Assembly (NCBI RefSeq): GCF_022844465.1
Contig: NZ_JALHLP010000004.1
Span: 1-64,000 of the forward strand
Length of the DNA stretch: 64,000 bases
Direction: 5' to 3'
Origin: Bradyrhizobium sp.
GTDB taxonomy: Bacteria; Pseudomonadota; Alphaproteobacteria; Rhizobiales; Xanthobacteraceae
A program made the translations under genes and the position numbers. This document shows positions 20,082-28,213 of the stretch, piece after piece (position 1 is the first letter of the stretch; every line of letters starts with the position of its first letter). Below the pieces are notes generated by a model. That model searched no databases. It was not told the origin of the DNA and worked only from the letters and a program-made list of their open reading frames with translations.

Positions 20082-20129
20082 CGGGTTGTTGAAGAAGTCT
20101 CTGATCGACGCGCGATCGAGCCGGGCCCT

Positions 20130-20254
20130 GAAGGTTGCTGAAAGGGACCTCCGGCTGGGGCGCCTTTTTCGAAGACCCTCAAGTTCGCCTGAATCCTCCA
20201 AGCTACTCTGGGATACTCGGAGAAGGTTCGACCCCAGTTCCTCTCCCTCCGCCA
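20130..20254 (+). repeat. Diverged repeat ending in a tRNA-3'-end-like tail (copy A)
   Basis: This block (GGCTGGGGCGCC, then CCTGAATCCTCCAAGCT, ending GGTTCGACCCCAG and CCTCTCCCTCCGCCA) recurs with changes at 24250-24371. Its last 38 bases recur at 24415-24454 and 29074-29110, and in worn form at 30800-30837. The TTCGA...CTCCGCCA ending resembles the T-arm and acceptor end of a serine-type tRNA, but the stem spacing does not allow a proper T-arm, so it is not a tRNA gene. It may be an attachment-site remnant. Confidence 0.6.
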
Positions 20255-20531
20255 GCTTCATTTAGGCGCTTATTCTCCGTCTAAATGTATGGGCAATTTA
20301 GCCGGCAATCGCAGTGACTTCGCGCTTTGGCTCGTACTGCTCCCCGGCCGCGCGCCCGCATTCTTCTCCGATGGCCTATATATCTCTGAAGCTCTGGACT
20401 CCGCGGATTCGGTACGGTTCTCGAAATCCGAGTGTTTCGAGAGGCTTAAAAACACTAATGACGTTCTGCGACCATTTTTCGGCGGTGTTAAAAGAAACGA
20501 CCCGGACCGGATTTCTGTACTGCCCACCCAG
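20247..20531. repeat. Perfect direct repeat, left copy (about 285 bp)
   Basis: Compared base by base, this block is identical to 24446-24730, in the same orientation and offset by 4199 bases. It starts within the CCTCCGCCAGCTTC tail and ends at CTGCCCACCCAG. It carries the start codon and first roughly 80 codons of the RHS frame on the plus strand. On the minus strand it encodes a fragment (GGQYRNPVRVVSFNTAEKWS) of a small protein that I recall as widespread in Bradyrhizobium. Confidence 0.85.
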
Positions 20532-23500
20532 GTCAAGACCACGCCCTATGCCGCAGATGGCACCACTGTCAACGGGCCGGTCTTGCTGGTGTATTTCGAC
20601 CTGCTCGATCGCGAGACCGCGCGCGAGACGCAAGGCTTTGACGGCGCAGCCGTCCGCGCCACGCGGCAATACGATGCGCTGGGGCGGGTGTCGCAGACCA
20701 GCCGACCCTACTTCCTGGCCGGCGGCACGCCGCAGCTCACCACCTACAGCTACGACACGCTCGGTCGCGTGGTAACCGAGACCAAGCCCGACGGCAGCGT
20801 GACGCAGACCGTCTATCACGGCCTGACCGTGATCGACACCAATGCGCTGAACCAGACCCGCACGGTGACCAAGAACAGCCAGGGCAAGGTGGTCGCGGTC
20901 ACCGACGCGCTCGGCAATACCATGACCCACGCCTACGACGCGGTCGGCAACCTGGTGCAGACCACCGATGCCGTCGGCAATGTGGTGACGGCCACCTACG
21001 ACCTGCGCGGCCGCAAGATCGCAAGCGCCGATCCGGATCTCGGCTTCTGGACCTACACCTACAACACGCTTGGCCAGTTGCTTACCCAGGCCGACGCCAA
21101 GGGGCAGATCACGAGCGTCAGCTACGACAAGCTTAGCCGCATGGTGCAGCGGGTCGAGCCCGACATGACCAGCGTCTGGACTTATGACACGGCGGCGAAC
21201 GGTATCGGCAAGCTGGCCTCGTCGGCCATCGTTGCCGGTCCCGGCAGCGGCTTTGCGCGCAGCGTCAGCTACGACGCGCTGGGGCGGCCCCTGCAGGTAT
21301 CGACCACCGCCGACGGCGCGACCTATGTGATGGGCGCGACCTACGACGCCCATGGCCGCCTGAGCAAGGTGGCGTATCCCTCGGGCTTCACCGCCCGCTA
21401 CGGTTACAACAATCTCGGCTACGCCAACCAGCTGCTGGACGATGCAACCAACCAGGTGCACTGGACCGCGAATGCGATGGACGCCGAGCAGCACCTGACG
21501 CAGCAGACCGCCGGCAACGGCCTGGTCACCACCCGCAGCTTCAGCGCCACGACCGGACGATTGACCGGCATCGGAACCGGTGGCGGCAACGCGGTGCAAA
21601 ATCTCTCCTACACCTACGACCCGCTCGGCAACCCGCTGTCGCGCAGCGACGCCAACACCAGCCTCAGCGAGACCTTCACCTATGACGCGCTCAACCGCCT
21701 GACCTCGGCGACGGTCAGCCTGAGCCCGGCGCCGCTGGTCAAGACCTTCTCCTACAGTGCGATCGGCAACATGCTGTCGAAGTCGGACGTCGGCAACTAC
21801 AGCTATGCGCCGCCCGGCTCGCCGCGGCCGCATGCGGTAATGAGCACCAGCGGCGGCACGATCTCGACCACCTTCACCTACGACCCCAACGGCAACCAGA
21901 CCGCGGGGCTTGGCCGCACCATCGCCTACACCTCCTACAACAAGCCCGCGAGCATTACCCAGGGTGCGCGCACTATCAGCTTCCTCGACGATACCGAGCA
22001 CCAGCGCTTCAAACAGGTGACGCCGGAAGGGACGACGCTGTATATCGCAGCGTTCGGCGTGATGGCGGAGATCAGCAATCCCGGCACGGCGTCGGCGAAG
22101 TGGACCGAGTACCTCTCGGTCGGCAACGCCAAGGTCGGCATGCGCACGCTGCAGGCCGGCTTGGAGACGCTGGCCACGCGCTACTTCCACACCGACCACC
22201 TCGGCTCGATCTCCGTCATCACCAACGAGTACGGCGTGGTGGTGGAGCGGCTGTCCTATGACGCCTGGGGCAAGCGCCGCAATCCCGACGGCACCGACGA
22301 TCCCGCCGGCAGCCTGACCAGCCAGACCACGCGCGGCTTCACCGGCGAGGAGCAGCTCTCGGTGTCCGGGCTGGTCCACCTCAACGGCCGGGTCTACGAC
22401 CCCCTGCTGGCGCGGATGACCAGCGCCGATCCGTTCGTCACCGACCCGATGAACCCGCAAGGCTGGAACCGCTACTCCTACGTCGGCAACGACCCGCTCG
22501 CCTTCACCGACCCGAACGGATACTCATGGCTGTCGAGCTTCTTCCGCAGCGTATCGCACGCGATCAGCGGCGCCTTCCAGGCGGTCACCCACTTCTTCCA
22601 GACCAACCCGATCGCGCGGGCGATACTGCAGATAGGTACGACGATCGCGCTGAATGTCATTCTACCCGTGCTCGGCTTTGCCGGCATGGCCCTGGCCGCT
22701 ACCGCAGCAGCAGGGGGCGCGGCCGTCGCCGCCGGTCTGTCCGGAGGAAATCTCAGCCAAGTGTTGCGATCGGCCGCTATCGCAGGGGTAACCGCCGCGG
22801 CGTTCTTCGGGGTGGGTAATGCAACCAATGCATTGGCGAACTACAACCCCGTCGGCGACATGCCCGCGCATTTCCAACCGGCGTTCGGAACGGAGATCCA
22901 CGCATTCAACGTCGCAGGCCATGCTCTGGTAGGCTGTGCCTCGTCGGTCGCCTCAGGCGGCTCATGCCAGTCCGGTGCGCTTGCTGGTGCAGTCGGCGCC
23001 GCGGGGGGACCCCTCATGGGCGGTATGAACGGCGCCCAGAAACTGGTCGCCTCTGCCGTGCTCGGCGGTACCGCCTCCGTCGCCGGCGGCGGCAAATTCG
23101 CCAACGGCGCCATCACCGGCGCGTTCGGGTATTTGTTTAATGCCGAGGCAGGACGATTCATCGGAGGTATGGTTGGCGGCGCGGTTGCCGGGCTACTCGG
23201 CATCGAGACTGGCCCGGGCGCATTTGCCGCCGCATGGGCCGGTCGACTTATTGGAGGCGAACTTGGCAGCAGGCTGGAAGATGCGTTATGGGGAAACCCA
23301 AACTCGCTGCAGAAGCACTTCGATGATCATGGGTCTGATTTTGGCGCGACGGATCCAATCGACTATGCCAATAAGGCATCGCAATTCTTCAAGCAGTCCC
23401 AGACCGACGGTCTCCCAACCAAGATTGATTCGTATGGTGTCATTCGCGTTTATGAGCCGGCGACAAACACCTTCGGCTCGTATAACCCCGACGGCAGCAC

Positions 23501-23564
23501 GAAAACGTACTTCAAACCGAGGTCGCCCACCTATTGGAGCAGACAGCCCGGCAAGCTACAGTGA
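20289..23564 (+). CDS. RHS-repeat polymorphic toxin, 5'-truncated and restarted in a repeat
   Basis: Residues about 82-690 are YD/RHS repeats (for example YDALGRVSQTSRPY, YDAVGNLVQTTDAVGN), which form a beta-cocoon shell. The RHS core follows (YFHTDHLGSISVITNEYG to NRYSYVGNDPLAFTDPNG, ending near residue 745), where the toxin is normally cut off. After it come a hydrophobic, glycine/alanine-rich stretch (about 770-990) and a variable C-terminal domain (about 1005-1091: LQKHFDDHGSDFGATDP, TFGSYNPDGSTKTYFKP). This resembles small BECR-fold RNase toxins; that assignment is tentative. Residues 1-81 come from the 285-bp repeat and lack RHS character, and no SpvB/TcB or PAAR domain is present, so the true 5' end seems lost. 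No ribosome-binding site stands out. Expression and delivery are therefore doubtful. Confidence 0.8.
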   Translation: MGNLAGNRSDFALWLVLLPGRAPAFFSDGLYISEALDSADSVRFSKSECFERLKNTNDVLRPFFGGVKRNDPDRISVLPTQVKTTPYAADGTTVNGPVLLVYFDLLDRETARETQGFDGAAVRATRQYDALGRVSQTSRPYFLAGGTPQLTTYSYDTLGRVVTETKPDGSVTQTVYHGLTVIDTNALNQTRTVTKNSQGKVVAVTDALGNTMTHAYDAVGNLVQTTDAVGNVVTATYDLRGRKIASADPDLGFWTYTYNTLGQLLTQADAKGQITSVSYDKLSRMVQRVEPDMTSVWTYDTAANGIGKLASSAIVAGPGSGFARSVSYDALGRPLQVSTTADGATYVMGATYDAHGRLSKVAYPSGFTARYGYNNLGYANQLLDDATNQVHWTANAMDAEQHLTQQTAGNGLVTTRSFSATTGRLTGIGTGGGNAVQNLSYTYDPLGNPLSRSDANTSLSETFTYDALNRLTSATVSLSPAPLVKTFSYSAIGNMLSKSDVGNYSYAPPGSPRPHAVMSTSGGTISTTFTYDPNGNQTAGLGRTIAYTSYNKPASITQGARTISFLDDTEHQRFKQVTPEGTTLYIAAFGVMAEISNPGTASAKWTEYLSVGNAKVGMRTLQAGLETLATRYFHTDHLGSISVITNEYGVVVERLSYDAWGKRRNPDGTDDPAGSLTSQTTRGFTGEEQLSVSGLVHLNGRVYDPLLARMTSADPFVTDPMNPQGWNRYSYVGNDPLAFTDPNGYSWLSSFFRSVSHAISGAFQAVTHFFQTNPIARAILQIGTTIALNVILPVLGFAGMALAATAAAGGAAVAAGLSGGNLSQVLRSAAIAGVTAAAFFGVGNATNALANYNPVGDMPAHFQPAFGTEIHAFNVAGHALVGCASSVASGGSCQSGALAGAVGAAGGPLMGGMNGAQKLVASAVLGGTASVAGGGKFANGAITGAFGYLFNAEAGRFIGGMVGGAVAGLLGIETGPGAFAAAWAGRLIGGELGSRLEDALWGNPNSLQKHFDDHGSDFGATDPIDYANKASQFFKQSQTDGLPTKIDSYGVIRVYEPATNTFGSYNPDGSTKTYFKPRSPTYWSRQPGKLQ

Positions 23565-23617
23565 GGGCTCTTCCAAAAAAAAGGCTTAGTCTTGAATCGA
23601 CTGGTGGTTCGCACGCA

Positions 23618-24004
23618 ATGAGGCACGGAAATCGAGAATACCCCTGCCCATGTTGTGGGTACCTGACTTTTGACCTGCCGCCGGGTTCAGATGAAGTTTG
23701 CAGGACTTGCGGATGGCAAGATGATGTTTCTCAGTTGCGGTTTGTTTTGAGCGATGGCGGCGCAAATAGTGCCTCGCTAGTGCAAGCGCAAAAGAATTTC
23801 GTTAGAGCGGGCAGAATTAGACGGCCGCGATTGAATGGACGAGACCAGCAAAGGATAAATGAACGAGATCCTTCTTGGAGGATGGTTGATCTAGATCGGG
23901 ACAACGTTGAGCATGCCTTGTCAGGCGTCGATTACGGCTTGACCTACCCGACCGACCGTACAACCCTCTATTATTGGGGCGCCAACTATTGGAGGAAACG
24001 ATAA
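23618..24004 (+). CDS. Cysteine-rich CPCC-domain protein, probable immunity protein for the RHS toxin
   Basis: The start was set at the ATG at 23618, giving 128 residues beginning MRHGNREYPCPCCGYLTFDL. A longer frame from 23534 would overlap the RHS gene and adds sequence without family character. The CPCCGY...PPGSDEVCRTCGWQDD pattern is the CPCC family, in which two CxxC-type pairs should bind zinc, and GGANSASLVQAQKNF is the usual continuation. Members often sit directly behind polymorphic toxins, and here it begins 53 bases after the RHS stop. I infer it neutralises the C-terminal toxin domain in the cytoplasm. Confidence 0.75.
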   Translation: MRHGNREYPCPCCGYLTFDLPPGSDEVCRTCGWQDDVSQLRFVLSDGGANSASLVQAQKNFVRAGRIRRPRLNGRDQQRINERDPSWRMVDLDRDNVEHALSGVDYGLTYPTDRTTLYYWGANYWRKR

Positions 24005-24249
24005 GAGGGTGGCGAACTCCTCCAGTACGCGCTTTGTAGCAAGCAAGGGGATATCAGGGTATCGCGAGTAGCGAGTAGCCGAAACCATGATCGAGGCCAA
24101 ACTTGAGTGATAAAAGGTTCGAAGTACTTCCAGGATTGTTGGGATCTGGCTGCACTGAGAGGGTAATCGGCTGACAGTGCCGCTCGGAGCGGGCGGCGTC
24201 AGGCGGGAGAGGCTTCTTGGCCGTTACAGTTTGGCGGGCAGGCCCCCTC

Positions 24250-24454
24250 AAAGTTGCTGAAGCGACTCTGGCTGGGGCGCCTTTTCAGAAGACCCTCAAG
24301 TCCGCCTGAATCCTCCAAGCTGCTACTGGCTACCCGAAGAAGGTTTGATCCCGGTTCCTCTCCCTCTGCCAACACGATCCTGTGCGACTGAGCACCCTAG
24401 TCTGCGATGGGCTACCCGGAGACGGTTCGATCCCAGGTCCTCTCTCTCCGCCAG
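24250..24454 (+). repeat. Repeat copy B with two tRNA-3'-end-like tails
   Basis: The first part (24250-24371) is a diverged copy of 20130-20254, with the same GGCTGGGGCGCC and CCTGAATCCTCCAAGCT blocks and a tail ending CCTCTCCCTCTGCCA. A second tail (24415-24454, GGTTCGATCCCAGG ... CTCCGCCA) follows and runs straight into the perfect direct repeat. The tandem arrangement of two different tails suggests successive insertions at the same kind of site. Confidence 0.55.
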
Positions 24455-24730
24455 CTTCATTTAGGCGCTTATTCTCCGTCTAAATGTATGGGCAATTTAG
24501 CCGGCAATCGCAGTGACTTCGCGCTTTGGCTCGTACTGCTCCCCGGCCGCGCGCCCGCATTCTTCTCCGATGGCCTATATATCTCTGAAGCTCTGGACTC
24601 CGCGGATTCGGTACGGTTCTCGAAATCCGAGTGTTTCGAGAGGCTTAAAAACACTAATGACGTTCTGCGACCATTTTTCGGCGGTGTTAAAAGAAACGAC
24701 CCGGACCGGATTTCTGTACTGCCCACCCAG
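24446..24730. repeat. Perfect direct repeat, right copy (about 285 bp)
   Basis: Identical to 20247-20531 by direct comparison. To its right the sequence continues in frame on the minus strand into the upstream part of the small conserved protein (see 24575-24843), which suggests that this is the original locus and the left copy is a partial duplicate. Confidence 0.85.
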
Positions 24731-24843
24731 CAGGTCCTGGATAACGGTTTCGAGGTCCGTCGTTTCGGCATCGGTTTCCCGCCAGACGCGCCCGTGCCGG
24801 CCGAGATCGTCGACCACCAGGTAGACGTTTTGATCTTCGTCAT
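24575..24843 (-). pseudogene. Broken copy of a small conserved Bradyrhizobium protein
   Basis: The leftward frame contains VYLVVDDLGRHGRVWRETDA, ETTDLETVIQDLLGGQYRNP and VRVVSFNTAEKWSQNV. I recall a near-identical small protein present in many copies in Bradyrhizobium. Its usual start (ATGACCGACGA...) appears here as ATGACGAAGATC at 24843, with bases missing, which puts the ATG out of frame with the body. The C-terminus diverges after KWSQNV. Function unknown. The homology is from memory. Confidence 0.45.
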
Positions 24844-24855
24844 TTGGAACGATCG

Positions 24856-25023
24856 ATGGCGTTCAATGGGACCTACGCATTACAGCAACTCCACGCAACA
24901 GAACCGGGATTCAAGTACGGCTTTGGTGATTCGTTCCGCCGCTGGAACCCTCTGCGGCCAACCGAATTAGTTTTCGGCAACAAGGGAGGCGAGGATGGCA
25001 GTAAACAAGCCGAAGGGCGATAA
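24856..25023 (+). CDS. Possible 55-residue protein
   Basis: An ATG at 24856, ten bases after GGAA, opens a 55-codon frame ending TAA at 25021-25023: it begins MAFNGTYALQQLHATEPGFK and contains FGDSFRRWNPLRPTELVFGN. The composition is protein-like and it runs divergently from the broken gene on its left. It overlaps the next small gene by 29 bases. No family recognised; it may be non-functional like its neighbours. Confidence 0.3.
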   Translation: MAFNGTYALQQLHATEPGFKYGFGDSFRRWNPLRPTELVFGNKGGEDGSKQAEGR

Positions 25024-25191
25024 CGCTCGAAAAGGAGCGGAAAAAAGCGGACCCAGCTTAAAGCCAAGCTCGGCGGCGTGACAGCCTGGACCAAGCGCAG
25101 CAAGAAGCCCGGGGAGTTCATGGCTGTGAAAAAATCCGCCGCCAAGAAAACAGCCGCCAAAAAATTCAAAGGCGTAAGGCGGGAGAAGTAG
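24995..25191 (+). pseudogene. Small basic protein gene with a frameshift
   Basis: After AGGGAGGCGAGG an ATG opens MAVNKPKGDNARKGAEK, then the frame breaks inside a GGAAAAAAG run. With one base restored it continues KRTQLKAKLGGVTAWTKRSK, KPGEFMAVKKSAAKKTAAKK and FKGVRREK to the TAG at 25189-25191. The reconstructed product is about 65 residues and very lysine-rich. The frame length (197 bases) is one short of a multiple of three, in line with a single deletion in the A-run. Confidence 0.5.
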
Positions 25192-25194
25192 TCC

Positions 25195-25309
25195 GTGAAC
25201 AAAAGAGCTGCCGATCAACGGGGTTGAGCCCGACAAGTCTGAGGACGATATCCAGCGCGAACAGCTCGGACCTCGCGGCGTGCCAGTGCTTCTGATCCAG
25301 CAAAAATGA
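25195..25309 (+). pseudogene. Small acidic protein gene with a frameshift
   Basis: A GTG at 25195 opens MNKRAADQRG and meets a TGA; the +1 frame continues GVEPDKSEDDIQREQLGPRG and VPVLLIQQK to a TGA at 25307-25309. The two parts join if one base is removed in the CGGGGTT run. It starts four bases after the previous small gene and was probably co-transcribed with it. Confidence 0.35.
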
Positions 25310-25362
25310 CGTTTCGCTATCGTCCCGATAGAAGACAGGAGGGCGGATGTACCCCTCTTAGG

Positions 25363-25390
25363 AAAGGCCTCGTTCCCCAACGGGGCCTTT
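25363..25390. terminator. Stem-loop, likely terminator
   Basis: AAAGGCCTCGTT and AACGGGGCCTTT form a 12-base stem with one G-T wobble around a CCCC loop. The A/T ends make it usable in both directions. It lies 54 bases after the small frameshifted genes and probably ends their transcript. Confidence 0.6.
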
Positions 25391-25400
25391 CGCACGAGTG

Positions 25401-25519
25401 TTAGGTCATCTCCGGCTTGAATAGCCCACTCGACTGCGCTTTGATCGCCCGGCCGTATTCCGAATACTCGCCGCCGGCCGGGACGGTCTTACGACGCGGA
25501 TATGGTTTATTCGTCGGCC
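25401..25519 (-). pseudogene. Small gene remnant without a start
   Basis: A leftward frame ending TAA at 25401 reads NKPYPRRKTVPAGGEYSEYG then RAIKAQSSGLFKPEMT. This is protein-like, but no start codon with a ribosome-binding site is found and its upstream end overlaps the next remnant in a different frame. Right end approximate. Confidence 0.3.
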
Positions 25520-25665
25520 GTGTCTGCGAGCTCTTTCGATCCTTGCTCGCGCATGGCGATCAACTTTAATTCTAGCGCCCGGACGATCCCCTCGTAGCTC
25601 TCACGGGTCAGATGCTCGTCCACCAAATCGGCAAGGACTTCTTAAAACTTTATGGTCGCCTCCAT
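25507..25665 (-). pseudogene. Small gene interrupted by a stop codon
   Basis: From the ATG at 25665 the frame reads MEATIKF, a TAA, then EVLADLVDEHLTRESYEGIV and RALELKLIAMREQG to a TAA at 25507, all in the same frame. The part after the stop is clearly protein-like and helical. A single base change in TTTTAAGAA would restore a 51-residue protein. Confidence 0.45.
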
Positions 25666-25678
25666 TTTGGACGACGGG

Positions 25679-28147
25679 TTACGCCGGGCTACGCTCGCAA
25701 TGGGCGGTCCACATCGCGCGATAGGCGGCATCGACGGCTTGCGCGTAGATCTGGGGATTGCCCGCTGGCGCAGCCTCAATGAGTCTGGGTAGTTCGCGGC
25801 GGAGACGTCGAAGATCGTCGAATCCTGTAGCTCGCGTTGCCGCGATTTCGACATAGGCCTGTCCGCTATTCGCGACCCAGTCCGGCAGGCCCAGCGCGGC
25901 GAGGATGGCGCCGGCGGCGCGGCCGGGTAAACTGTTGCCTAGCTTTGCCACAACCGGCACGCCCATCTGCAAGGATTCCCAGGTGCTGGCACCGCCATTT
26001 TGCGGGAAAGGATCGAGGCAGATATCAACGCGGTTGAATGTTGCGAGGTGGTCGGACCGCGAGCTAGCCCCAATCAGCTCGATACGTTCGGGGGGCAATC
26101 CGCAACGCGCGAACCGCGCCAGCAAATTGTCGCGGACAAGCCCATCGTCAAGCGCGAAACTCTTGATCAGCAGTTTCGACTGCGGCACCCGATTGAGGAT
26201 CTGGGTCCAGGTTTCCGCGGCATTATCCGAAATCTTGCTGATGCGGTTGAATACGCCGAAGGTGATGAAACCGTTGGAGAGCGCCGGCGGTTCCGTATGC
26301 GGAATCCCGGATGGCAACGGTTCCAGTGTCACAAAGCAAGGCAGATCGACAATCGCTTCCGCGAACAGGTGCCGAACCTCGAAGGGAATCGCGATCGGGT
26401 CAGAGAACAAATAGTCGATCGTCGGCAGTCCGGTGCCGGTGCCATGGCCCCAGCCATGCACCTGAACCGGTGCCGGCTTGCGCGCAAATACGCCGAGCCG
26501 GTGCCCCTCGGTATGTCCGGACAGGTCGATCAGGATGTCGATGTTGTCGGCGCGGATCTGTTCGGCGAGACGCGCGTCGCTCCATTGCGATGCGTCGCGC
26601 CAACGGTCTGCAATCAGTTGAAACTCCGACGTCGTTGCATCCGCGAACGGCGAGCAAGAGTAGCAGACCGACTCATACAGCGCCTTGTCGTGGTGTTGCA
26701 GAACGGGCTTGAAAATGAGCGCCGCGGAATGCTCGCGGAAGTCCGACGAGACATAGCCCAGCACGAGGCGGCGCTGCGGATCGCGACCATTGTCGTGGGC
26801 GCCGACGTGCGCTGCCGCGACCTTCGCGCCGACCTGCTCCCACCATGTACGCCGGACCTGCTGATGTTGCGCAACGTCGGCGTCGGCGACGAAATCGAGG
26901 GCGAAGATCTTGTTGGAAATCGCTTCCGGGAAATCCGGCTTGATTGCCAGGGCCTTGTCGAAACTGGCGATGGCATCGTCGAACCGGCCAAGCGCCGCGA
27001 GGCATTGACCGAGCAGGCTGTGCGCACGAAAGGAATCGGGTGCGATCGCAAGTGCCCTCTCGCAATCGGGCAGGGCTTCGGCAACTCGCTTCGCCTGGAT
27101 CAAAAGATTGGCGCGCCCGAACCATGCCTCCTCGTTGCCAGGCGCCAACGCGATCACCCGATCAAAGTCTGCCATGGCGTCATCATACCGGTGAAGGTCG
27201 AGAAATGTGGCGGCGCGGTTCGCCAGCGCTGGGATATAATCAGGCATGATCGACAGCGCGCGGCTAAAGCTCGCGATCGCTTCGTCATAGTTCCGAAGCT
27301 GGCGCATCGTCCCGCCTCGGCCGTTATGGGCCTCGGCAAAGCGTTCATCGATTGCCAGCGCTTTGTCGTAACTTGCGAGCGCCTCATCAAGACGATCAAG
27401 CACGAATAGCGCGTTGCCGCGATTGTTCAGCACATGAACGAGGTTTGGATTGATGCCGAGTGCCCGGTCGTAGGTTTCAAGGGCGTCAAGCGGGCGGCCC
27501 GCGTCGTAAAGCACGAGGCCTTTGTCGTTGATTATGTCGAGGTGGCGCGGATCGATTGCCAGCGCGCGGTCGAAACTCTCCAGCGCCTCTGTAATGCGCG
27601 AAAGTTGCGAAAGCACTAGACCGCGCGCGTGCCAGGCGTTGGCAAAGTCTGCTTTGGCGACGATCGCCTTGTCGTAGTTCTCGACGGCTTCATCGAGATG
27701 ATTAACGGTTCGGCACAGGTTGCCGAGATTGAACAGGGCAGCGGCGTAATTGGGCCGCAAGGCGATGGCCTTTTGATAGCTCTCGCGAGCCTCCTCATGG
27801 CGTTGTAGCCAGTAAAGCGCCACCCCCCGGTTCAATTGGGCCTGGGCGGATCGCGGGTCCACCGTAACCGCCCGGCTTAGCAGGACTTCGGCCTGCTGAT
27901 AGTTCTTGGCCTGCGACTCTATGGTTCCGAGCAAATGAAGCGCATCGAAATGGTTGGGCGCAAGCTCCAGCAGTTGGTGATAGACGGCCTTGGCATCGGG
28001 AAGCAGTCCCGTTTGATGCAGCTGGAGGGCGCGCTCGAGTAATCGCGCCACGTCGGCCTTTTGCCGTTTTTGAAGCCGGGCATTTTGAAATGCCCGCTGC
28101 CCTGCTCTGTCGCGCATCAATAGACAGCCCGAATCACCGAGCAACAC
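25679..28147 (-). CDS. TPR-SPINDLY-type O-GlcNAc transferase-like glycosyltransferase
   Basis: The protein has 822 residues. Residues about 35-440 are a string of roughly eleven tetratricopeptide repeats (for example AALFNLGNLCRTVNHLDEAV, AWHARGLVLSQLSRITEALE). Residues about 470-815 are the SPINDLY/OGT catalytic half: LVLGYVSSDFREHSAA, IDILIDLSGHTEGHRLGVFA, PVQVHGWGHGTGTG and FNRISKISDNAAETW, with FPQNGGASTWESLQMGVPVV binding the nucleotide sugar. Family GT41 enzymes move N-acetylglucosamine or similar sugars from UDP donors onto Ser/Thr of proteins; the TPRs choose the substrate. In alphaproteobacteria the targets are mostly unknown. The long first 35 residues are not typical. Upstream lies a GGGGCGC tandem array that could affect its expression. 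Confidence 0.85.
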   Translation of the reverse strand: MLLGDSGCLLMRDRAGQRAFQNARLQKRQKADVARLLERALQLHQTGLLPDAKAVYHQLLELAPNHFDALHLLGTIESQAKNYQQAEVLLSRAVTVDPRSAQAQLNRGVALYWLQRHEEARESYQKAIALRPNYAAALFNLGNLCRTVNHLDEAVENYDKAIVAKADFANAWHARGLVLSQLSRITEALESFDRALAIDPRHLDIINDKGLVLYDAGRPLDALETYDRALGINPNLVHVLNNRGNALFVLDRLDEALASYDKALAIDERFAEAHNGRGGTMRQLRNYDEAIASFSRALSIMPDYIPALANRAATFLDLHRYDDAMADFDRVIALAPGNEEAWFGRANLLIQAKRVAEALPDCERALAIAPDSFRAHSLLGQCLAALGRFDDAIASFDKALAIKPDFPEAISNKIFALDFVADADVAQHQQVRRTWWEQVGAKVAAAHVGAHDNGRDPQRRLVLGYVSSDFREHSAALIFKPVLQHHDKALYESVCYSCSPFADATTSEFQLIADRWRDASQWSDARLAEQIRADNIDILIDLSGHTEGHRLGVFARKPAPVQVHGWGHGTGTGLPTIDYLFSDPIAIPFEVRHLFAEAIVDLPCFVTLEPLPSGIPHTEPPALSNGFITFGVFNRISKISDNAAETWTQILNRVPQSKLLIKSFALDDGLVRDNLLARFARCGLPPERIELIGASSRSDHLATFNRVDICLDPFPQNGGASTWESLQMGVPVVAKLGNSLPGRAAGAILAALGLPDWVANSGQAYVEIAATRATGFDDLRRLRRELPRLIEAAPAGNPQIYAQAVDAAYRAMWTAHCERSPA

Positions 28148-28213
28148 TCTAGGTCAACGTGTAGAAAAAGGCGATCCAAGGCTTGATTAGAGAGTTCAGG
28201 CAACAAATTTGCT

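Noticed and set aside
20217..20254. A tRNA-Ser gene at the repeated tail
   Set aside because: Only the last 40 bases resemble a tRNA, and the spacing from TTCGA to CCA is too long for a T-arm plus acceptor stem.
20376..22460. 694-codon open frame on the minus strand across the RHS gene
   Set aside because: Low-complexity Gly/Val/Arg composition, lies wholly antisense to clear RHS repeats; GC-rich shadow.
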